A DNA stretch of 64,000 bases from Laguncularia racemosa (GCA_037954665.1 JBBMOL010000451.1:186001-250000); one strand, 5' to 3'; counted from the first letter of the stretch, positions 1 to 12,030 are shown. The notes: generated by a model from the sequence alone, not told the origin. Translations and numbers: made by a program.

Positions 1-1381
1 TGCATGGAAACTCCGCACATTACTTACATTGGTTGGACTAGGCCATTCTTGGATCGCACACACCTTTTCTTCATCAACCTGTATTCCCTGCGCACTAACA
101 ACAAAACCAAGAAACTCAAGTTTGTCTGTGCAAAAAGTGCACTTCTTGAGGTTAGCATATAATTGTTCTTGTCGAAGCACTTCTAAAACATCCCTCAAGT
201 GTGACATATGATCTTCCAAATTTTTGCTGTAAATAAGAATGTCATCAAAATAGACAACCACAAATTTTCCAATAAATGTCCTCAGAACATGGTTCATAAG
301 TCTCATAAACGTACTAGGTGCATTAGTTAACCCGAAAGGCATTACTAACCACTCATACAATCCATATTTTGTCTTAAATGCAGTCTTCCATTCATCACCT
401 TCTTTCATTCTAATTTGGTGATATCCACTTTTCAGATCAATTTTAGAAAAGACACTAGACCCATGTAACTCATCTAACATATCATCTAAGCGAGGAATGG
501 GATGACGATACTTTACCGTGATGTTGTTGATGGCGCGATAGTCAACACACATTCTCCATGTCCCATCCTTCTTAGGCACCAAAATCACTGGCACTGCACA
601 TGGACTCATGCTCTCTCTCACGTACCCCTTCTCCATTAATTCATTGACCTGCCTTTGGAGTTCCTTTGTCTCCTCCGGATTGCTCCTGTAAGCTGGCTTG
701 TTTGGAATTGATGCTCCGGGTACAAGGTCAATCTGGTGCTCAATACCTCGAACAGGTGGTAATCCCTTTGGAATCTCCTCAGGAAAGACATCTTCAAAGT
801 CCTACACAAGAGACACAACCACACTAGGCAAAGCATTAGATAATTCGTTAGTAATCAAATATGTTTCCTTGAAAACCAGCAACAACATAGGTTGCCTCAT
901 CACTAACGCTCTCCTTACTACGCTCACTCTTGCCACACAACTCTCCTTTTGCAAGGCTGCCCTCTCCTTTTCACTCACCACCAAAGTTGATTCCCCTTCA
1001 ACTTGGCCTCTCACACTCTTTCCAGCCTTCCTCTCCTTTTCCTTTTGATCTTGACTTTTATATTTTTTTTTTCTTCTCATTGTCTTTTGCTCTCTCACTC
1101 TCACTCAGCTTTTCACTCACCTTATGTTTTGCAAAAGACTGTTGTAGCTGCAATTGGTCCTCATACACTTGTTTAGGTGTTAAAGGTTTAAGGTTAAAAG
1201 TTTTTCCTTGGTGAACAAGCGTATACTTGTTAGAAAAGCCATCATGAACAACCTTCTTATCAAATTGCCATGGCCTCCCCAACAACACATGACATGCTTG
1301 CATTGGCACTACATCGCATAACACCTCATCCTCATACCTACCAATGCGAAAACCAATCAAGGCTTGCTTACTCACCTTAGT
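1..1381 (-). pseudogene. pol: Gypsy pol: protease end and N-terminal half of reverse transcriptase
   Basis: Downstream of the gag stop the frame reopens at 1375-1058 (ending in a lysine run encoded by a T-rich tract on the plus strand), shifts frame near 1060, stops at about 802 (a CAG-to-TAG type change), and continues as reverse transcriptase to base 1. Visible RT blocks on the minus strand are WRMCVDYRAINN (about 560-530), LKSGYHQIRMK (about 440), YEWLVMPFGLTNAPSTFMR (about 360-310) and the catalytic YFDDILIYS (about 260-230). It is cut by the window edge before RNase H. Confidence 0.88.
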
Positions 1382-2809
1382 CTAACCACTATCATTCAAC
1401 CACTGCAATTTATATGGACTAGGGTGTCTAACAGTTTTGAGCCCCAGCCTCTCAACAATAAAGTTGCTCACTACATTGGTGCAACTCCCTCCATCAATGA
1501 TCAAACTACAAATGTGATCTCCTAAATAACATCTAGTATGAAATATATTTTCTCTTTGCACCTCATCTTCTTCCTTCACCTGCACATTCAGCGCTTGCTT
1601 CACTACTGCCACTAGCCTTCCCATTGCAGGCTCCTCATCATCACTAACATCCTCTAATGGTGGCATATCATCTTCTTCACTATCCCCCTCAGTCTCATAC
1701 TCACCATCATCACGCAAAATCATCACACGCCTATTTGGACATTGACTAGCAATATGACCTCTACCTTGACATTTAAAGCATCTAATGTCACGATTTCTAG
1801 AAGTAGAAGATTCAGGGTTACCTTGATTACCAGGAGTAGAACCCGCTTGCCTCAGCTCCCCTTTTGGTTTGGTAGGTAAAGGCTTTTCTTCCTTCTTCCA
1901 TTGATTAGTCTTCCAAGTGGATGAACCATTACCCTGTTGAAATCGTGCACTACTACTACCCTTCCGCTTGTGCTGGTTCTCAACCTTTATAGCCATGTGA
2001 ACCATATCCTCCAATTCTACATAATGCTGCAATTCAACCACATTTTGGATTTCTCTATTCAACCCAGCAAGGAATCTAGCCATTGTAGCCTCTCTATCCT
2101 CTTCTACATTCGCCCTAATCATAGTGACTTCCATCTCCTTGAAGTACTCATCTACACTTCGGCTTCCCTGCCTCAGAGTTTGCAACTTGTTGTGCAATTC
2201 ACGATAGTAATACGCAGGTATAAACCGCTTTCTCATCACTCTTTTCATCTCTTCCCAAGACTCAATAGGTGGCTCGCCACTCCTTCTTCTATTCAACATT
2301 AATTGATCCCACCACACTATAGCATAATCTGAAAATTCAATGGCAGCAAGTTTCACCTTCTTTCTCCCACTATAGTTGTGACAATCAAATACCATCTCCA
2401 CCTTTTTCTCCCATTCTAAATACGCCTCGGGATCATTCTTCCCTTGGAAAGGAGGAATCTTCATCTTTATGCTACTCAATTGATCATCCTCTCTATTCCT
2501 ATCTCCTCTATCTTCCCAATCTCTAGTCCCTCTATTCCAACCACTATAACCTCTATAACTCCCAACAGAAGGCTCATCAAAGTCATCACCCGACATTTCA
2601 TCTCCACCCCTCGGTACTCTCCTAGAACGACTCTCCCTCTTATGCCCTTGGAATACGTTTGTGGATTGCTCTAGTCTTTGCTCCACCGTCTCATGAATTT
2701 GTTCCATTCCTTCTTGGAACATCCTCTTCATTTCTCCCCTCAACGCCTCAATTACTAACCTAGCATCAAACCTTCCCCTCTCACCTTCCGGAGAATGTTG
2801 TCTCGACAT
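1382..2809 (-). CDS. gag: Gypsy gag with start of protease
   Basis: The start was chosen at the ATG at 2809-2807, which opens MSRQHSPEGERGRF; the open frame continues upstream to 2863, but those codons lie in the leader and look non-coding. The product is about 475 residues. A capsid-like region rich in W, R and acidic residues (KIPPFQGKNDPEAYLEWEK, then RQGSRSVDEYFKEMEV) is followed by a CCHC zinc knuckle CFKCQGRGHIASQC (about residue 344), an acidic linker, and the protease motif IIDGGSCTNVVS. The usual catalytic triad in this family is D-S/T-G; here it reads D-G-G. The frame stops at a TAG just after the protease motif, where pol should continue, so this is a broken polyprotein rather than a finished gene. 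Confidence 0.88.
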   Translation of the reverse strand: MSRQHSPEGERGRFDARLVIEALRGEMKRMFQEGMEQIHETVEQRLEQSTNVFQGHKRESRSRRVPRGGDEMSGDDFDEPSVGSYRGYSGWNRGTRDWEDRGDRNREDDQLSSIKMKIPPFQGKNDPEAYLEWEKKVEMVFDCHNYSGRKKVKLAAIEFSDYAIVWWDQLMLNRRRSGEPPIESWEEMKRVMRKRFIPAYYYRELHNKLQTLRQGSRSVDEYFKEMEVTMIRANVEEDREATMARFLAGLNREIQNVVELQHYVELEDMVHMAIKVENQHKRKGSSSARFQQGNGSSTWKTNQWKKEEKPLPTKPKGELRQAGSTPGNQGNPESSTSRNRDIRCFKCQGRGHIASQCPNRRVMILRDDGEYETEGDSEEDDMPPLEDVSDDEEPAMGRLVAVVKQALNVQVKEEDEVQRENIFHTRCYLGDHICSLIIDGGSCTNVVSNFIVERLGLKTVRHPSPYKLQWLNDSG

Positions 2810-3316
2810 AGTTCCTGCAGAAAAGATTAGTACAACACAAATATATATATGATCAAACCTCACGATACACTCCCTTACGTGTTTCGCTCAAATGATGATA
2901 TCACACAGTCACTCGTGTATTCTCACAAACAACGATGATATCACTCACCAATTTCCTCTTCTCAATTCTCTTGGAACTAACCCGAACTACATCAATTTCC
3001 TTCCGTAGAATTCAAAACCAACTCTAGGGTTCGTAAAATTTTCCTCTATTTTTCTATCCGAATTTTTTTTTTGTGTCTCTGTTTTTTTTTTTTTTGGCTT
3101 TTGATCACGTTTCTCTTTTCTTTTCTTTTCCCTTCTTTTTTTTTTTGGTCGTGATTTTTACTCTTTTTTTTTTTTTTTACAATCGACTAGTAAATACTAC
3201 ACTATCAAAAGACAATTAATATTGCGGAATTGAACACGATAATTGATATGAACGATTGGAGTTAGGTTTTTTGATATTACCTTCCTCAACTGAACTTGAT
3301 GTTTTGACAAACCTAA

Positions 3317-3328
3317 GCTCTGATACCA
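3317..3328 (-). other. Primer binding site (initiator methionyl-tRNA type)
   Basis: On the minus strand this reads TGGTATCAGAGC, the standard plant LTR-retrotransposon primer site complementary to the 3' end of initiator tRNA-Met. It lies 3 bases inside the LTR border at 3332 and fixes the element's orientation. Confidence 0.92.
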
Positions 3329-3751
3329 AACTGATACGAACCATGCCAACTCGTGACGAAACCCAATACCAATACATTCGGAAATTCGTTGCCTAAGACG
3401 CCCAAACACCTAAAGTGGAAAACCGCGACCCGTTGTCTATAAGCGAGACAAGAACCTTGGTATAAAAGTGAAGACGCCACAATCGGGATGGAAAACCGAT
3501 TGATAAGTCGGGATGAACGCCACGGAAATCAATCCGATAAGTTCGAATTAAGTTCTTGAAGAACCAAGAGAGGTGTCTCTCAAAAGTGTTTAATGTTCAA
3601 TGATGTCTTATCTCTAATGTTCGAAACCCTAGGAGCTTTTATACTAGGGTTACAATTCGTGTAAAAACAAGTCCAAAATGACGTAGTTTAGTTAAGTGAC
3701 ATAAAAACACGAAACAGAACAAGCTGGCCGACAGGGGATACACGACCTGTG

Positions 3752-3960
3752 TACACGCCCGTGTACTTTGGCCGTGTACTTGTCTGTGCAACTTCTGGCA
3801 ACATACACGCCCATGTACTTTGACCGTGTATCTGTCTGTGCAACTTCTGGCAACATACACGCTCGTGTACTTTAGCCGTGTATCTTTCTGTAGATTTGCT
3901 TGACTCCATACACGGCCGTGCCTTTTAACCGTGTATCTAGCCGTGTATGATTCTAGGCAA
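3752..3960. repeat. 52-bp tandem repeat inside the LTR, three to four units
   Basis: Units start at 3752, 3804, 3856 and, more diverged, 3909. Each contains an inverted pair of TACACG and CGTGTA hexamers followed, in the first two units, by the same CTGTGCAACTTCTGGCAACA segment. They could act as a repeated enhancer or hairpin array in the LTR promoter; no function can be shown from sequence alone. Confidence 0.85.
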
Positions 3961-4005
3961 TCTTGAGAGTCCTACACGGCCGTGCCTTGAAAGTACACGC
4001 CCTCT

Positions 4006-4290
4006 TCAACCCGTGTCCGGTGTGACTTGTATAAGAGCAAGGGTCTTCCTATGGTTGTTCCAATCCATTCCAACTTCATGATTGCCCCAATCCTTCCCGG
4101 CTTTATGGACATCCTTTATCAACCCGTTAAGTGCTTCCTTGAGTCGTTTCGCTCGACTTCTTGTGATCGGTCTAGGCGGCACTTCAAGAGGATCTACATT
4201 CCTTCTTCCGGCTTGACTCTCATCATGGATCTCATCAGAATAGTGACACGAAGTATATATGTCAATTGAGTCATTACCAACAAAGACCAC
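4006..4290 (-). pseudogene. C-terminal tail of Gypsy polyprotein carried inside the 5' LTR
   Basis: This is an open frame of 94 codons on the minus strand. A stop lies directly upstream (4296-4294), and there is no ATG at the 5' end (the first codon is GTG). It carries the acidic/basic stretch PLEVPPRPITRSRAKRLKEA, which in plant Gypsy elements sits at the end of the polyprotein. The likely explanation is that the pol frame runs past the polypurine tract into the 3' LTR, so the identical 5' LTR carries the same tail as an untranslated copy. It is not an independent gene. Confidence 0.6.
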
Positions 4291-4293
4291 CCA

Positions 4294-6880
4294 CTACCTT
4301 TTTTTTTTTTATACTTGAAATTCAAAATTATTAAATATATCATATCCAATAAAATTTGCTCTCCTTTTATTGAGAAAGATGATATAGTAAATGCACATTC
4401 GGCAAAACATATGATTATAAAATAATTATAGGTAAGACAGTAAGTTTAAAAAGTAAAAGTTGATTAAATATAAAATTTAATAATTTCAAACATTAGATAG
4501 TAAATAAAAAAATCACGTAAATTCTGCTAGCAATTTTAACATTATTTCCTATTTCTATGGACATTTTTTTCCTTTTCAAGTCCACAGGTCATTTAAGGGG
4601 CTTGTAATATGGTTTTGAATAATGGATATAAATCGTGTGTTTTTTCAGTTTGATATTCACACACCTTGTAATTGCTCAAATGTACGATGTTCAAACATTT
4701 AAAATAATTACAGCAAGTGAAAGACAATTTTTAAAGCACCGTGTGCACCAGAATTTATATCATTCACCGAAGGTGTGAAACGTAAACTGAGGCAAGACAA
4801 TATTTTTGAAAGAGCTAGGTTACAATTTCTTATCAACTAATGACACATTAAGATTTTGATAACTAAGTCTACTATTTCCATTATTACTTGAATTTACCAC
4901 CAACAAGAAAAAAAAAAAAAACATTTGAGTATAGCTCCACACCACATACAATATTGATTGAGTCGCAGGACGAGTCATTCCAACAATTAGTGCAAAAGGA
5001 AAAAGCACTAAAATCTAAATTTTGCATCACTAAGTATAACATCAATGAGCTTAATAATAGAATACTTGGAGTCTCATCTCTAACTATCAAAGTCGCATTA
5101 TATTTCAATATCAATTCCTACTAGATTTATCTTATTGATCATCTTCATAATAATTAAAAAAAAAAATTGTCGCTTTCCTTATGCTAATAGTAATAATAAG
5201 TGTCTCTACATTTATCATAGGCAACATATTCATCATAAGTACCTACAGTTAAAAAGAATAAAAGAGTGAGCTTAAACCTAATACGTAATACCACATATAT
5301 AAGCACATGAATATAGTAGCAAGCTCACATGCAAGTAGTTCAAATAAAAAAAAAAACCAACCGACCACTTTATTACCTTATTTAAAGTCAACAAAATCAA
5401 TAAAGAAGTTCTCATGACTCAGCTCAAACATATAGGATACATATATATATAGTTAAATTTTAAGTTGGGAATTGTCATCTCCAACCCTTGTAATTGGAGT
5501 CAGGAGTTACTATTATCGACCCCAACACGTCTATATTTACCTCAAGTCATTTTGGTACATGATTCTACTAGTGAAGTCACATACCAATCATTAAAGTGAC
5601 CCTTAAGATTCTGCCACCTCTAGCCCTTAGGTCGAGTCATACACAATTAGCACATTATTTTAATATTCATCTAATAGTTATTAAATTTTTTTTTATCACT
5701 AACCTAACAAAACACAAGCAGCAAATAGAATATCACATACATGGAGAAATAGTTTTGAATTCTACTTGATTGCAACTATCAAGAACCTTAAGAGAATGTA
5801 CAATACTCCATATTTTAACTATTCTATCATTGTTACCGAAGAATGTACACAGATTAAAAGAAAAAAAAATGACTCACCTTTACTAGATGCATGATGAAAA
5901 GAACGATTTCAAGTTGCTAGATAGCAAATTGGTGGAAGTCTACAGAGACAGCTTTCCTATTGAGTGAGATGAGATACAATATATATAGAAGGAAAGAAAG
6001 AGTAAAGTAGGTTTTGTGAGTGTTTATATAGTTTATGACCAAAAAGACCAAATTATCCTCTTCTTAAACATATAGTTACTTTAATGCCTGTCTTTTAAAA
6101 TATTATTTTATTTTTATTTTTTAGTATTTTACATATATATTGCAATTATTTGTGAAAAATATCCATATCTTGAAATCTTCCTACAATTTCATCGGCCAAA
6201 GAACTTTCCTAAAGAACATTTTATTTCATTATCATTGCAGCTTACTATCTTCCTCTTAATTGTCTTTAAATACAACATGTTTTTTCTGTGTTCATGTTAA
6301 AAAATACAACATGTAGTGGATGTTGGATGTAGATTTTTTCTATCATTCATTATAAAACTCCAATGAGCCTTTTTCATTTTAACATGGATATTTTCTAAAT
6401 TTTGCTCTCTTAGGGCTAATTATTAGACAATTTTATTTGTATTTATAGTATTTAGCTGAAATACTATCTATTTCACTCCTTAGATATTTTAAAAACTGCT
6501 AGTTAAGTAATATTGATGGATTAAATAAAGATAATGAAGATAGTGGTAGTTTCCTCATTGTTAATATTTTCTTATGAAACAAAAACAGCTTTAAAAATTT
6601 AAGCTTCCACTTTAACTATCTGCAAATTTAAGTCTTCATCTTTTTTTAGCACACGTATTATAGGTAAGTTATTTGATACATTTGACATTGAATTTCATCA
6701 CATGTTACAAAATATGCTATGCACAATGCACCAGATAAAATGGATCTAGTAAATATTCCTCATGCATAATCTCACAGGTCTGCAAAAACATAAACCATGT
6801 TAAAGTTGCAAGGCTTGGTATAAGAAAGTTTACAATTTTACTTCCTATGCAAGCCAACTTTTACTTAGTATAGAACTTAC
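4294..6880. other. AT-rich non-repeat DNA without a recognisable gene
   Basis: No open frame with a recognisable product was seen. On the minus strand around 5995-5865 there is a TATATATATTG box followed by about 90 bases and then a short ATG frame ending at a consensus-like donor (AAAG, GTGAGTC). This could be the leader and first exon of a gene, but I could not find a convincing second exon to its left. The short frames at 4820-5124 are low-complexity on one strand and lack family motifs on the other. Confidence 0.4.
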
Positions 6881-7227
6881 GTAACATAATCTGTACGTAC
6901 GAGTTTTAACGGTATGTCTGTCAAAGTCAAGGACATCTTTTCTAGAAGAGGACTAGGGTGTACCTACGTTGGGAGTAGTTATAGAATGGTTCTACCTTCA
7001 TATATTAAATTAAAATTAACAAACCAACGAAGACGGGGCATTCACTCTTGTTTACACAAGAAATTAAAGAGCCACCAGCTGAGCCCGTAGTATCATCTAT
7101 AAATAGCTGAGGAGATTTCTTGCAACACCCAACTCAAACAAAAACACTTAGAAGTTGATTTTAGTGATAATCCTAACATGTAGGTGCAATGAAGTCACTT
7201 CCAATCCTCGCCCTTATGACACCTTGA
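6880..7227 (+). pseudogene. Germin-like protein 5' remnant (promoter, leader, first 12 codons)
   Basis: The block aligns with the intact GLP promoter at about 30230-30500. Shared features are a GTTGGG...GTAGTT box, a TATAAATA box (7098-7105, versus 30360-30367), a leader of about 90 bases rich in CA and AAAAGCACTT-like words, and an ATG (7189) followed by the start of a secretion signal, MKSLPILALMTP, against MKSILVLTLLAL in the intact gene. The frame hits TGA at 7225-7227 and homology ends there; neither the cupin exon nor the rest of the signal peptide is present nearby. A two-codon upstream ORF (ATGTAG, 7178-7183) lies in the leader. It is best read as a broken third member of the local GLP cluster. 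Confidence 0.75.
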
Positions 7228-8297
7228 ATATTATATTTCTAATTATCTCAAAAATATCATGTTACTCGGTAGTTCTATAGTTGAAGTTGTTGTAATACTT
7301 CAATGGAGATGATCGTTTATATCTCCGTACGTATTAATATATTTGTGTTTGGACTAAAATCTGTCTATTAGGTACATTTACTCCTTCCCTCCTCCTCCTC
7401 CCACTTGCAAATGGATTACACTTTAAAGAAAATCGAAATCACGCTTTATCGAAGCCTATCAAATGAATAATATAATTTACTTTCACTTGTTGTATCGACT
7501 TGCAAAATGAGTTTAACGCACCACAAGCATGTACGTACAAGGTCTATAACAGCTGCATGGGGAGCAAAATTTATGTACTTAATTAGCTCAGTAAAAAATC
7601 AATCTATTTTAGAAGAATCATCATAATCATTATATAGCATCATGATAACTCGTTGCAGAAAGTATGTTGAATTTGGGTCCAGGCAAACAACGAAGGTAAG
7701 ATGGAAAAGAGAGAACGGTAAAAGGTACAGTTCTGTCTTTTTCAAGTTTGAAAATGTACGTTGACCCTCTCTTGGTTTATATTACCCATAATCACATGAA
7801 AACAATAATAAAAAAATAGAAATAAAAATATAAACTAGTTCTAGAAATAAGGGGAAAAAAAAGTTATGATAAAAATTTGCAGAATTAGTTATTTAATTTT
7901 ATTTGGTAAAAATTTAAGAATAACGTTTGCTTGTAACAAAATGCAATGTACTTTCAAAACTAGCTAGGGTGACCTAAATGATGGTCGGTGGTGTTGCTAC
8001 CAAGCAAGCAGTGGTAGCAACCAAAGCTACTCATCATAGGTTTGTCCAGAGACTGTTCACAAATCAGTTTATAAAATGGTCGAATCGATATGGCCAAACT
8101 GATTAGGAGGAAGTGCACAACCAATTTATTGCTTTATGGTTTTAGATATTGATATTTGCATAGCTAAAAAATTAAGAAATCGTTATCTCTTAATCATAGC
8201 TCTTTAGAGAATCGTGAATATCTCATTCACGAACAAATGTTAGATTTTTGCATGGAATAGACCTAACTAAAAATATATGGGCAAAAAAGGATAGTAT
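7228..8297. other. AT-rich spacer
   Basis: No gene, RNA or clear repeat was recognised between the GLP remnant and the LTR of Copia copy 1. Confidence 0.5.
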
Positions 8298-9518
8298 TGG
8301 CCTTGAATTAAGTAATCAAGAGAAGAGGTGAATTGATTACTTGCTTAATTTTTTTTTTTTAAATTGCTAGTTAAAAATAACCCCTTTGACTACTTAATTT
8401 AACTATGACATGAAAACAAGTATTTATAAACAATTATACACTATTATAGAACAAAGATTAAAAGATAGAGAGAAGAGAATCAAATAAAATATTTACAGAG
8501 GTTCCGCCTTGAGCGTTAGTCCTCTCTTCCAGCTCTAATACTGGGGACCCGATGTTCTACACCAATATCATTTTACTAATCCAAAATAAATTTGAGAGAT
8601 TACAATTATTCTACCAATACCTTGGCTTCAAAAACACCCTACTCTACCTGTCTAACCTATCTCTAAGGCTATTCATAGATCTACAAAGGTACAAGTAACC
8701 TCTCATTAGTACACGTATCTAGCTTTCAAGAATTATCAAAAATAGATGAGGAAATGAGAATTTATATCATCCAAGTTATTTTTTGATTTATGATATTGTT
8801 CTGTATTGTCTTTTTTCTCTTGAATCTTTGGATTTTGCCTCTATTTATTCACTGAAGAGTAACGGCTACATCATTCATTTGTCTTTAACTAGAAAGTTTG
8901 TTGCTATGATCTTGCTTTGAACATTTGAGAAATATCCCGAGAGGTTTGAAGTTATCTACTAAATTTTGAATTTTAAATATGATATCTTTAGAATATGAAA
9001 TGGAAATTCTATTGAATTTGTCATCGAAAACAATCCAGATTCATCTTTGTATCGTCATATATATCATCTACACAAAATTTATTAATGAAATCAATCACTT
9101 ATTGATTTTGTGGAACAACTAGGAACTCTTCAAATTTAAATTCCAAAAATATGTGATCCCTAAAATATTTGATATAATCCTTTTAATATTGATGTTCTTG
9201 TAGCAGAACCAAATATATGGAATCTACCATGATTTAACTAAATCTCTTAATTCCAAAATTAATCACTTAGATCCCCATGGATTTTTTTCCTATTTTAGGG
9301 AAATGAAATAAACATATTACCCAAATACTAATCTTCTTGCAGTAGAATCAAATATACGGAATCAATCATGAATTTATCATGAATTAACTAAATCTCTTAA
9401 TTCTAACATTAATCACCTAGATCCCCATGGATATTTTTCCAACTTTAGTGAAATGAATTGAATATATTATCTAAATATATTCAATAAGTAAAGTTGGGTC
9501 TTCAACATTGATAGTTAT
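8298..9518 (-). repeat. 3' LTR of Copia copy 1, outer segment
   Basis: Collinear with 44780-46080 (LTR of copy 2), starting at the shared CTTGAATTAAGTAATCAAGAG-like terminus. It stops exactly at the insertion point of the nested Gypsy element, after GTTAT at 9514-9518. Confidence 0.85.
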
Positions 9519-10120
9519 TAATGAGGTAGAGGTATTAGCAAACAAGTACACGACGAAGTAGAACAAAAATGGTTTTGTTGCAATTTCTTGATTTTTGGAC
9601 CTTATTTCAAAAGAAATGAGCTAACTTGAAGAAGTCAGTACCTTACTAAGCTATGCAATTTTTAGGGAAAATTCCTTTATTTAGTCCTTTAAATAGTCGA
9701 ATTTGCTATTTTTAGACGTTTTTAGATTACTTATAACTTTTTATAGACACCTTTATTTTAAGTGTCGTTTTTGGCGTTGTGTTTGTCTTTTAATTTACTA
9801 TATATCCTTAATTTTTAAGCATTTCTATTTTTGGCAATTTTTATGTATTTCTATTTTTTGAAAGTTTTTATGTTCTATTTTCGACAACTTTATGCCTATT
9901 ATTATTTGTATGCCCTAGGGCATTGAAATTTTGGAGCCGTCTTTACTTTATTTTCTTCCCAAATTCTCGAATTTATATAATTATCGAACTTGGATACCAA
10001 ATATCTAGGAATTCATATAATTAATTGATATTTGAAAATCACACATTAGATAGTCGTAGAATCAATGGTTTGTGATAAAATCCTATTTTAATCTCATGTG
10101 ATATGATGCGTTAGTTGTTA
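9519..10120 (+). repeat. 5' LTR of the nested Gypsy element
   Basis: Matches 14497-15121 along its length, beginning TAATGAGGTAG (TGATGAGGTAG in the 3' copy). The inner end is near GATGCG/GTTGCA and is imprecise, because no standard primer binding site follows it. Confidence 0.85.
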
Positions 10121-10189
10121 TTAAAGCCACATTCTCTCTTGGAAATAATGGCACCCTGTAGATAAGCCAATCAACGTCGTGCTGCAATG

Positions 10190-12030
10190 GACTGGATGTA
10201 TGATCATGATGATCTAAATTGAAGAATCAGGCAAATGATTGATGAATGATTAGTTGTGGTGTTAGAACATTGGTTAGGTGGAGTTGTGGATCAATTAGTG
10301 GACAAGATAGGTGCGTTAATGGGTAACTACAATCAAAATCAGAATTAGAACATCAACCTAAGACGTGTGAGAAACCATAATCTAATGCTAGATGCTGAAG
10401 TGGCAGAACGGTATGATGTAGTATTGTGTAGGCGTGGTAGACCACATGTAGAGGAAGATTAGTGGCATTGGGAACTAGGTATGAGAATGGAGATACTGAA
10501 GTTTTATGGAAGCCTCTAACTAAAGGAATTGGATTGGTTGACTACAGTTGAGGAGATAATGGATTTCAAAGGAGTTCTTGAGGTTAAACTGGTGCAATTG
10601 ATAGTAACAAGATTGTGTGGTAGGGCTACAAAATGGTGATAGCAAATAAAATTGACTTGGAATAGGCTAGGAAAATAAAAAATTGCATCATGGGAAAAGA
10701 TGAAGAAACACTTGCGAGTAGCATTTTTGCCCTATAATTTCTAGCATATTATGTACTAGAGGCTACAAATTCTTAAACAAGGTACCAAGTCAGTAGATGA
10801 TTACACTTTTGAGTTTTACCAATTGATACTTATGAATGAACTTCAAGAAACGGATGGTCAGTTGGTTGCTATATACATTGGGGAATTGAGAATGCAGATT
10901 CACGATATGGTCAATTTATTTAACCTTATTAGTGTATCAGTTGTACACTAAAGGATGTTGATTGTTGAGAAGTAGCAAAGGTGGTTTGGGAATAATTGGT
11001 TTAGTAGTGGTGTAATAGGAAGTGGAGGTGATAGTAGTGATAGTGGTTTGAGTCGTATAGGAAGTGGAACCTCAAGTAAAAACACTACTGGGTGTTTTAA
11101 TAAACCTAGCACTAGTGGAGTGAAGTGCTTCAAGTGTGGTGAGGCTAGTCACTAGCAGTCTGAATGTAAGAAGATGGAGAAGAAGGTGCTCTTTGTTGAG
11201 AACGAAGTGGAGGAGGATGATGAACATGTGTTTGAAGTTGTGGGTGATGGAAGACTTGTCTTCGATTCCAAATATACTTGTGATGGGAGATGGTAAAGAA
11301 AATTTAGTAGTTAGGTGATCTTGTATGACTTCTAGGGTAGTAGAGGAAGAGTGGATTAGGAATAATATTTTCCAATCCCCTTGTACTATTCTAGGCAAGG
11401 TATATCGATTTATGATCGACTCGAGGAATTGTGAGAACAACGTGTCCACAAAAGCCATGCAAAAATTGGGCATTAAGCTTGAATAGCACCCGAAACCTTA
11501 TAAGTTAGCTTAGCTAAAGAAAGGTGGTGAGGTAAGTGGCTCTAAATGAGCACTGGTTACTTATTCCATTGGTTTTAAATATAAGGATTTCGTTTGGTGT
11601 GATGTTGTGATGATGGATGATTACCATTTGTTATTGGGGAGGCTGTGGCAATTTGATAGCGGTGTGACTCATGATGGGAGAGGTAACACCTATAGTTTTA
11701 TATTTCAGGGTGTGAAGATTGTGTTGGTTCTTAATAAGGACAATGCTAAGTCTAAATTTATCAAACAAGGTAATAATTCCAACATGTTGTCTTTAGCTAA
11801 GTTTGAGGAAGAGCTGCAAGATTCTAAAGTTGTCTTTACTCTAGTGGGTAAGGAGATTGAGAAGGAAGTTGAAGTAATTGAAGTGGCAATTTTAGTTGTA
11901 GAGGACTTTCGGGAGGTATTTCCATTTGAGTTATCGGATGAGTTACCATCGCTATGTGACATCCAACACCAAATTAATCATAAGCGTAGTGCAACCCTAC
12001 CTAACAGACCACATTATTGACTAAGCCCTA
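10190..12030 (+). pseudogene. gag: Gypsy gag and protease remnant
   Basis: The frame is broken throughout. A recognisable zinc knuckle CFKCGEASH (11121-11150) is followed by a TAG where the spacer residue before QSEC should be. The protease motif reads FMIDSRNCENNV (about 11410-11450); the glycine of the D-S-G catalytic site is replaced by arginine. The longest surviving frame, 11607-12020, covers the protease end and linker (MMMDDYHLLLGRLWQFD, equivalent to the HVLLGRPWQFD block of the left-edge element). Confidence 0.8.

Larger units (their letters stand above)
1..4293 (-). mobile_element. Ty3/Gypsy LTR retrotransposon, 5' part, truncated by window edge
   Basis: Read on the minus strand, the order is 5' LTR (about 4293 to 3332), primer binding site, an A-rich untranslated leader (3316-2810), gag with a zinc knuckle, protease, then the first half of reverse transcriptase, which runs off the left edge at base 1. 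The 3' half (rest of RT, RNase H, integrase, 3' LTR) is outside the window. The RT motif YFDDILIYS and the gag-protease-RT order are those of plant Ty3/Gypsy elements. Stops at 1382-1384 and about 802, plus frame changes near 800-1060, show that it is decayed. The leader has several T homopolymers of 10 or more on the plus strand (3060-3180). Confidence 0.93.
3332..4293 (-). repeat. 5' LTR of the left-edge Gypsy element
   Basis: The inner border is firm: TG at 3332 lies 3 bases from the primer binding site. The outer border is estimated at 4289-4293 (a CA just before a T-rich flank); the partner LTR is outside the window, so it cannot be verified. On the minus strand the LTR opens with a 94-codon open frame (4290-4006) containing PITRSRAKRLKEAL, a motif I recognise from the C-terminal end of plant Gypsy polyproteins. 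It also holds a 52-bp tandem repeat (3752-3960). Confidence 0.75.

Noticed and set aside
698..1214. Plus-strand frames over 90 codons opposite pol
   Set aside because: Antisense shadows of the Gypsy pol region; Ser/Leu/Phe-rich and without motifs.
3752..3960. Regular repeats that could suggest a CRISPR array
   Set aside because: Units are contiguous and diverged with no unique spacers, and lie inside a plant LTR; this is a tandem repeat.
4820..5124. Overlapping open frames on both strands, up to 78 codons
   Set aside because: They share low-complexity K or F runs, lack family motifs, and have no ATG or splice context that supports coding.
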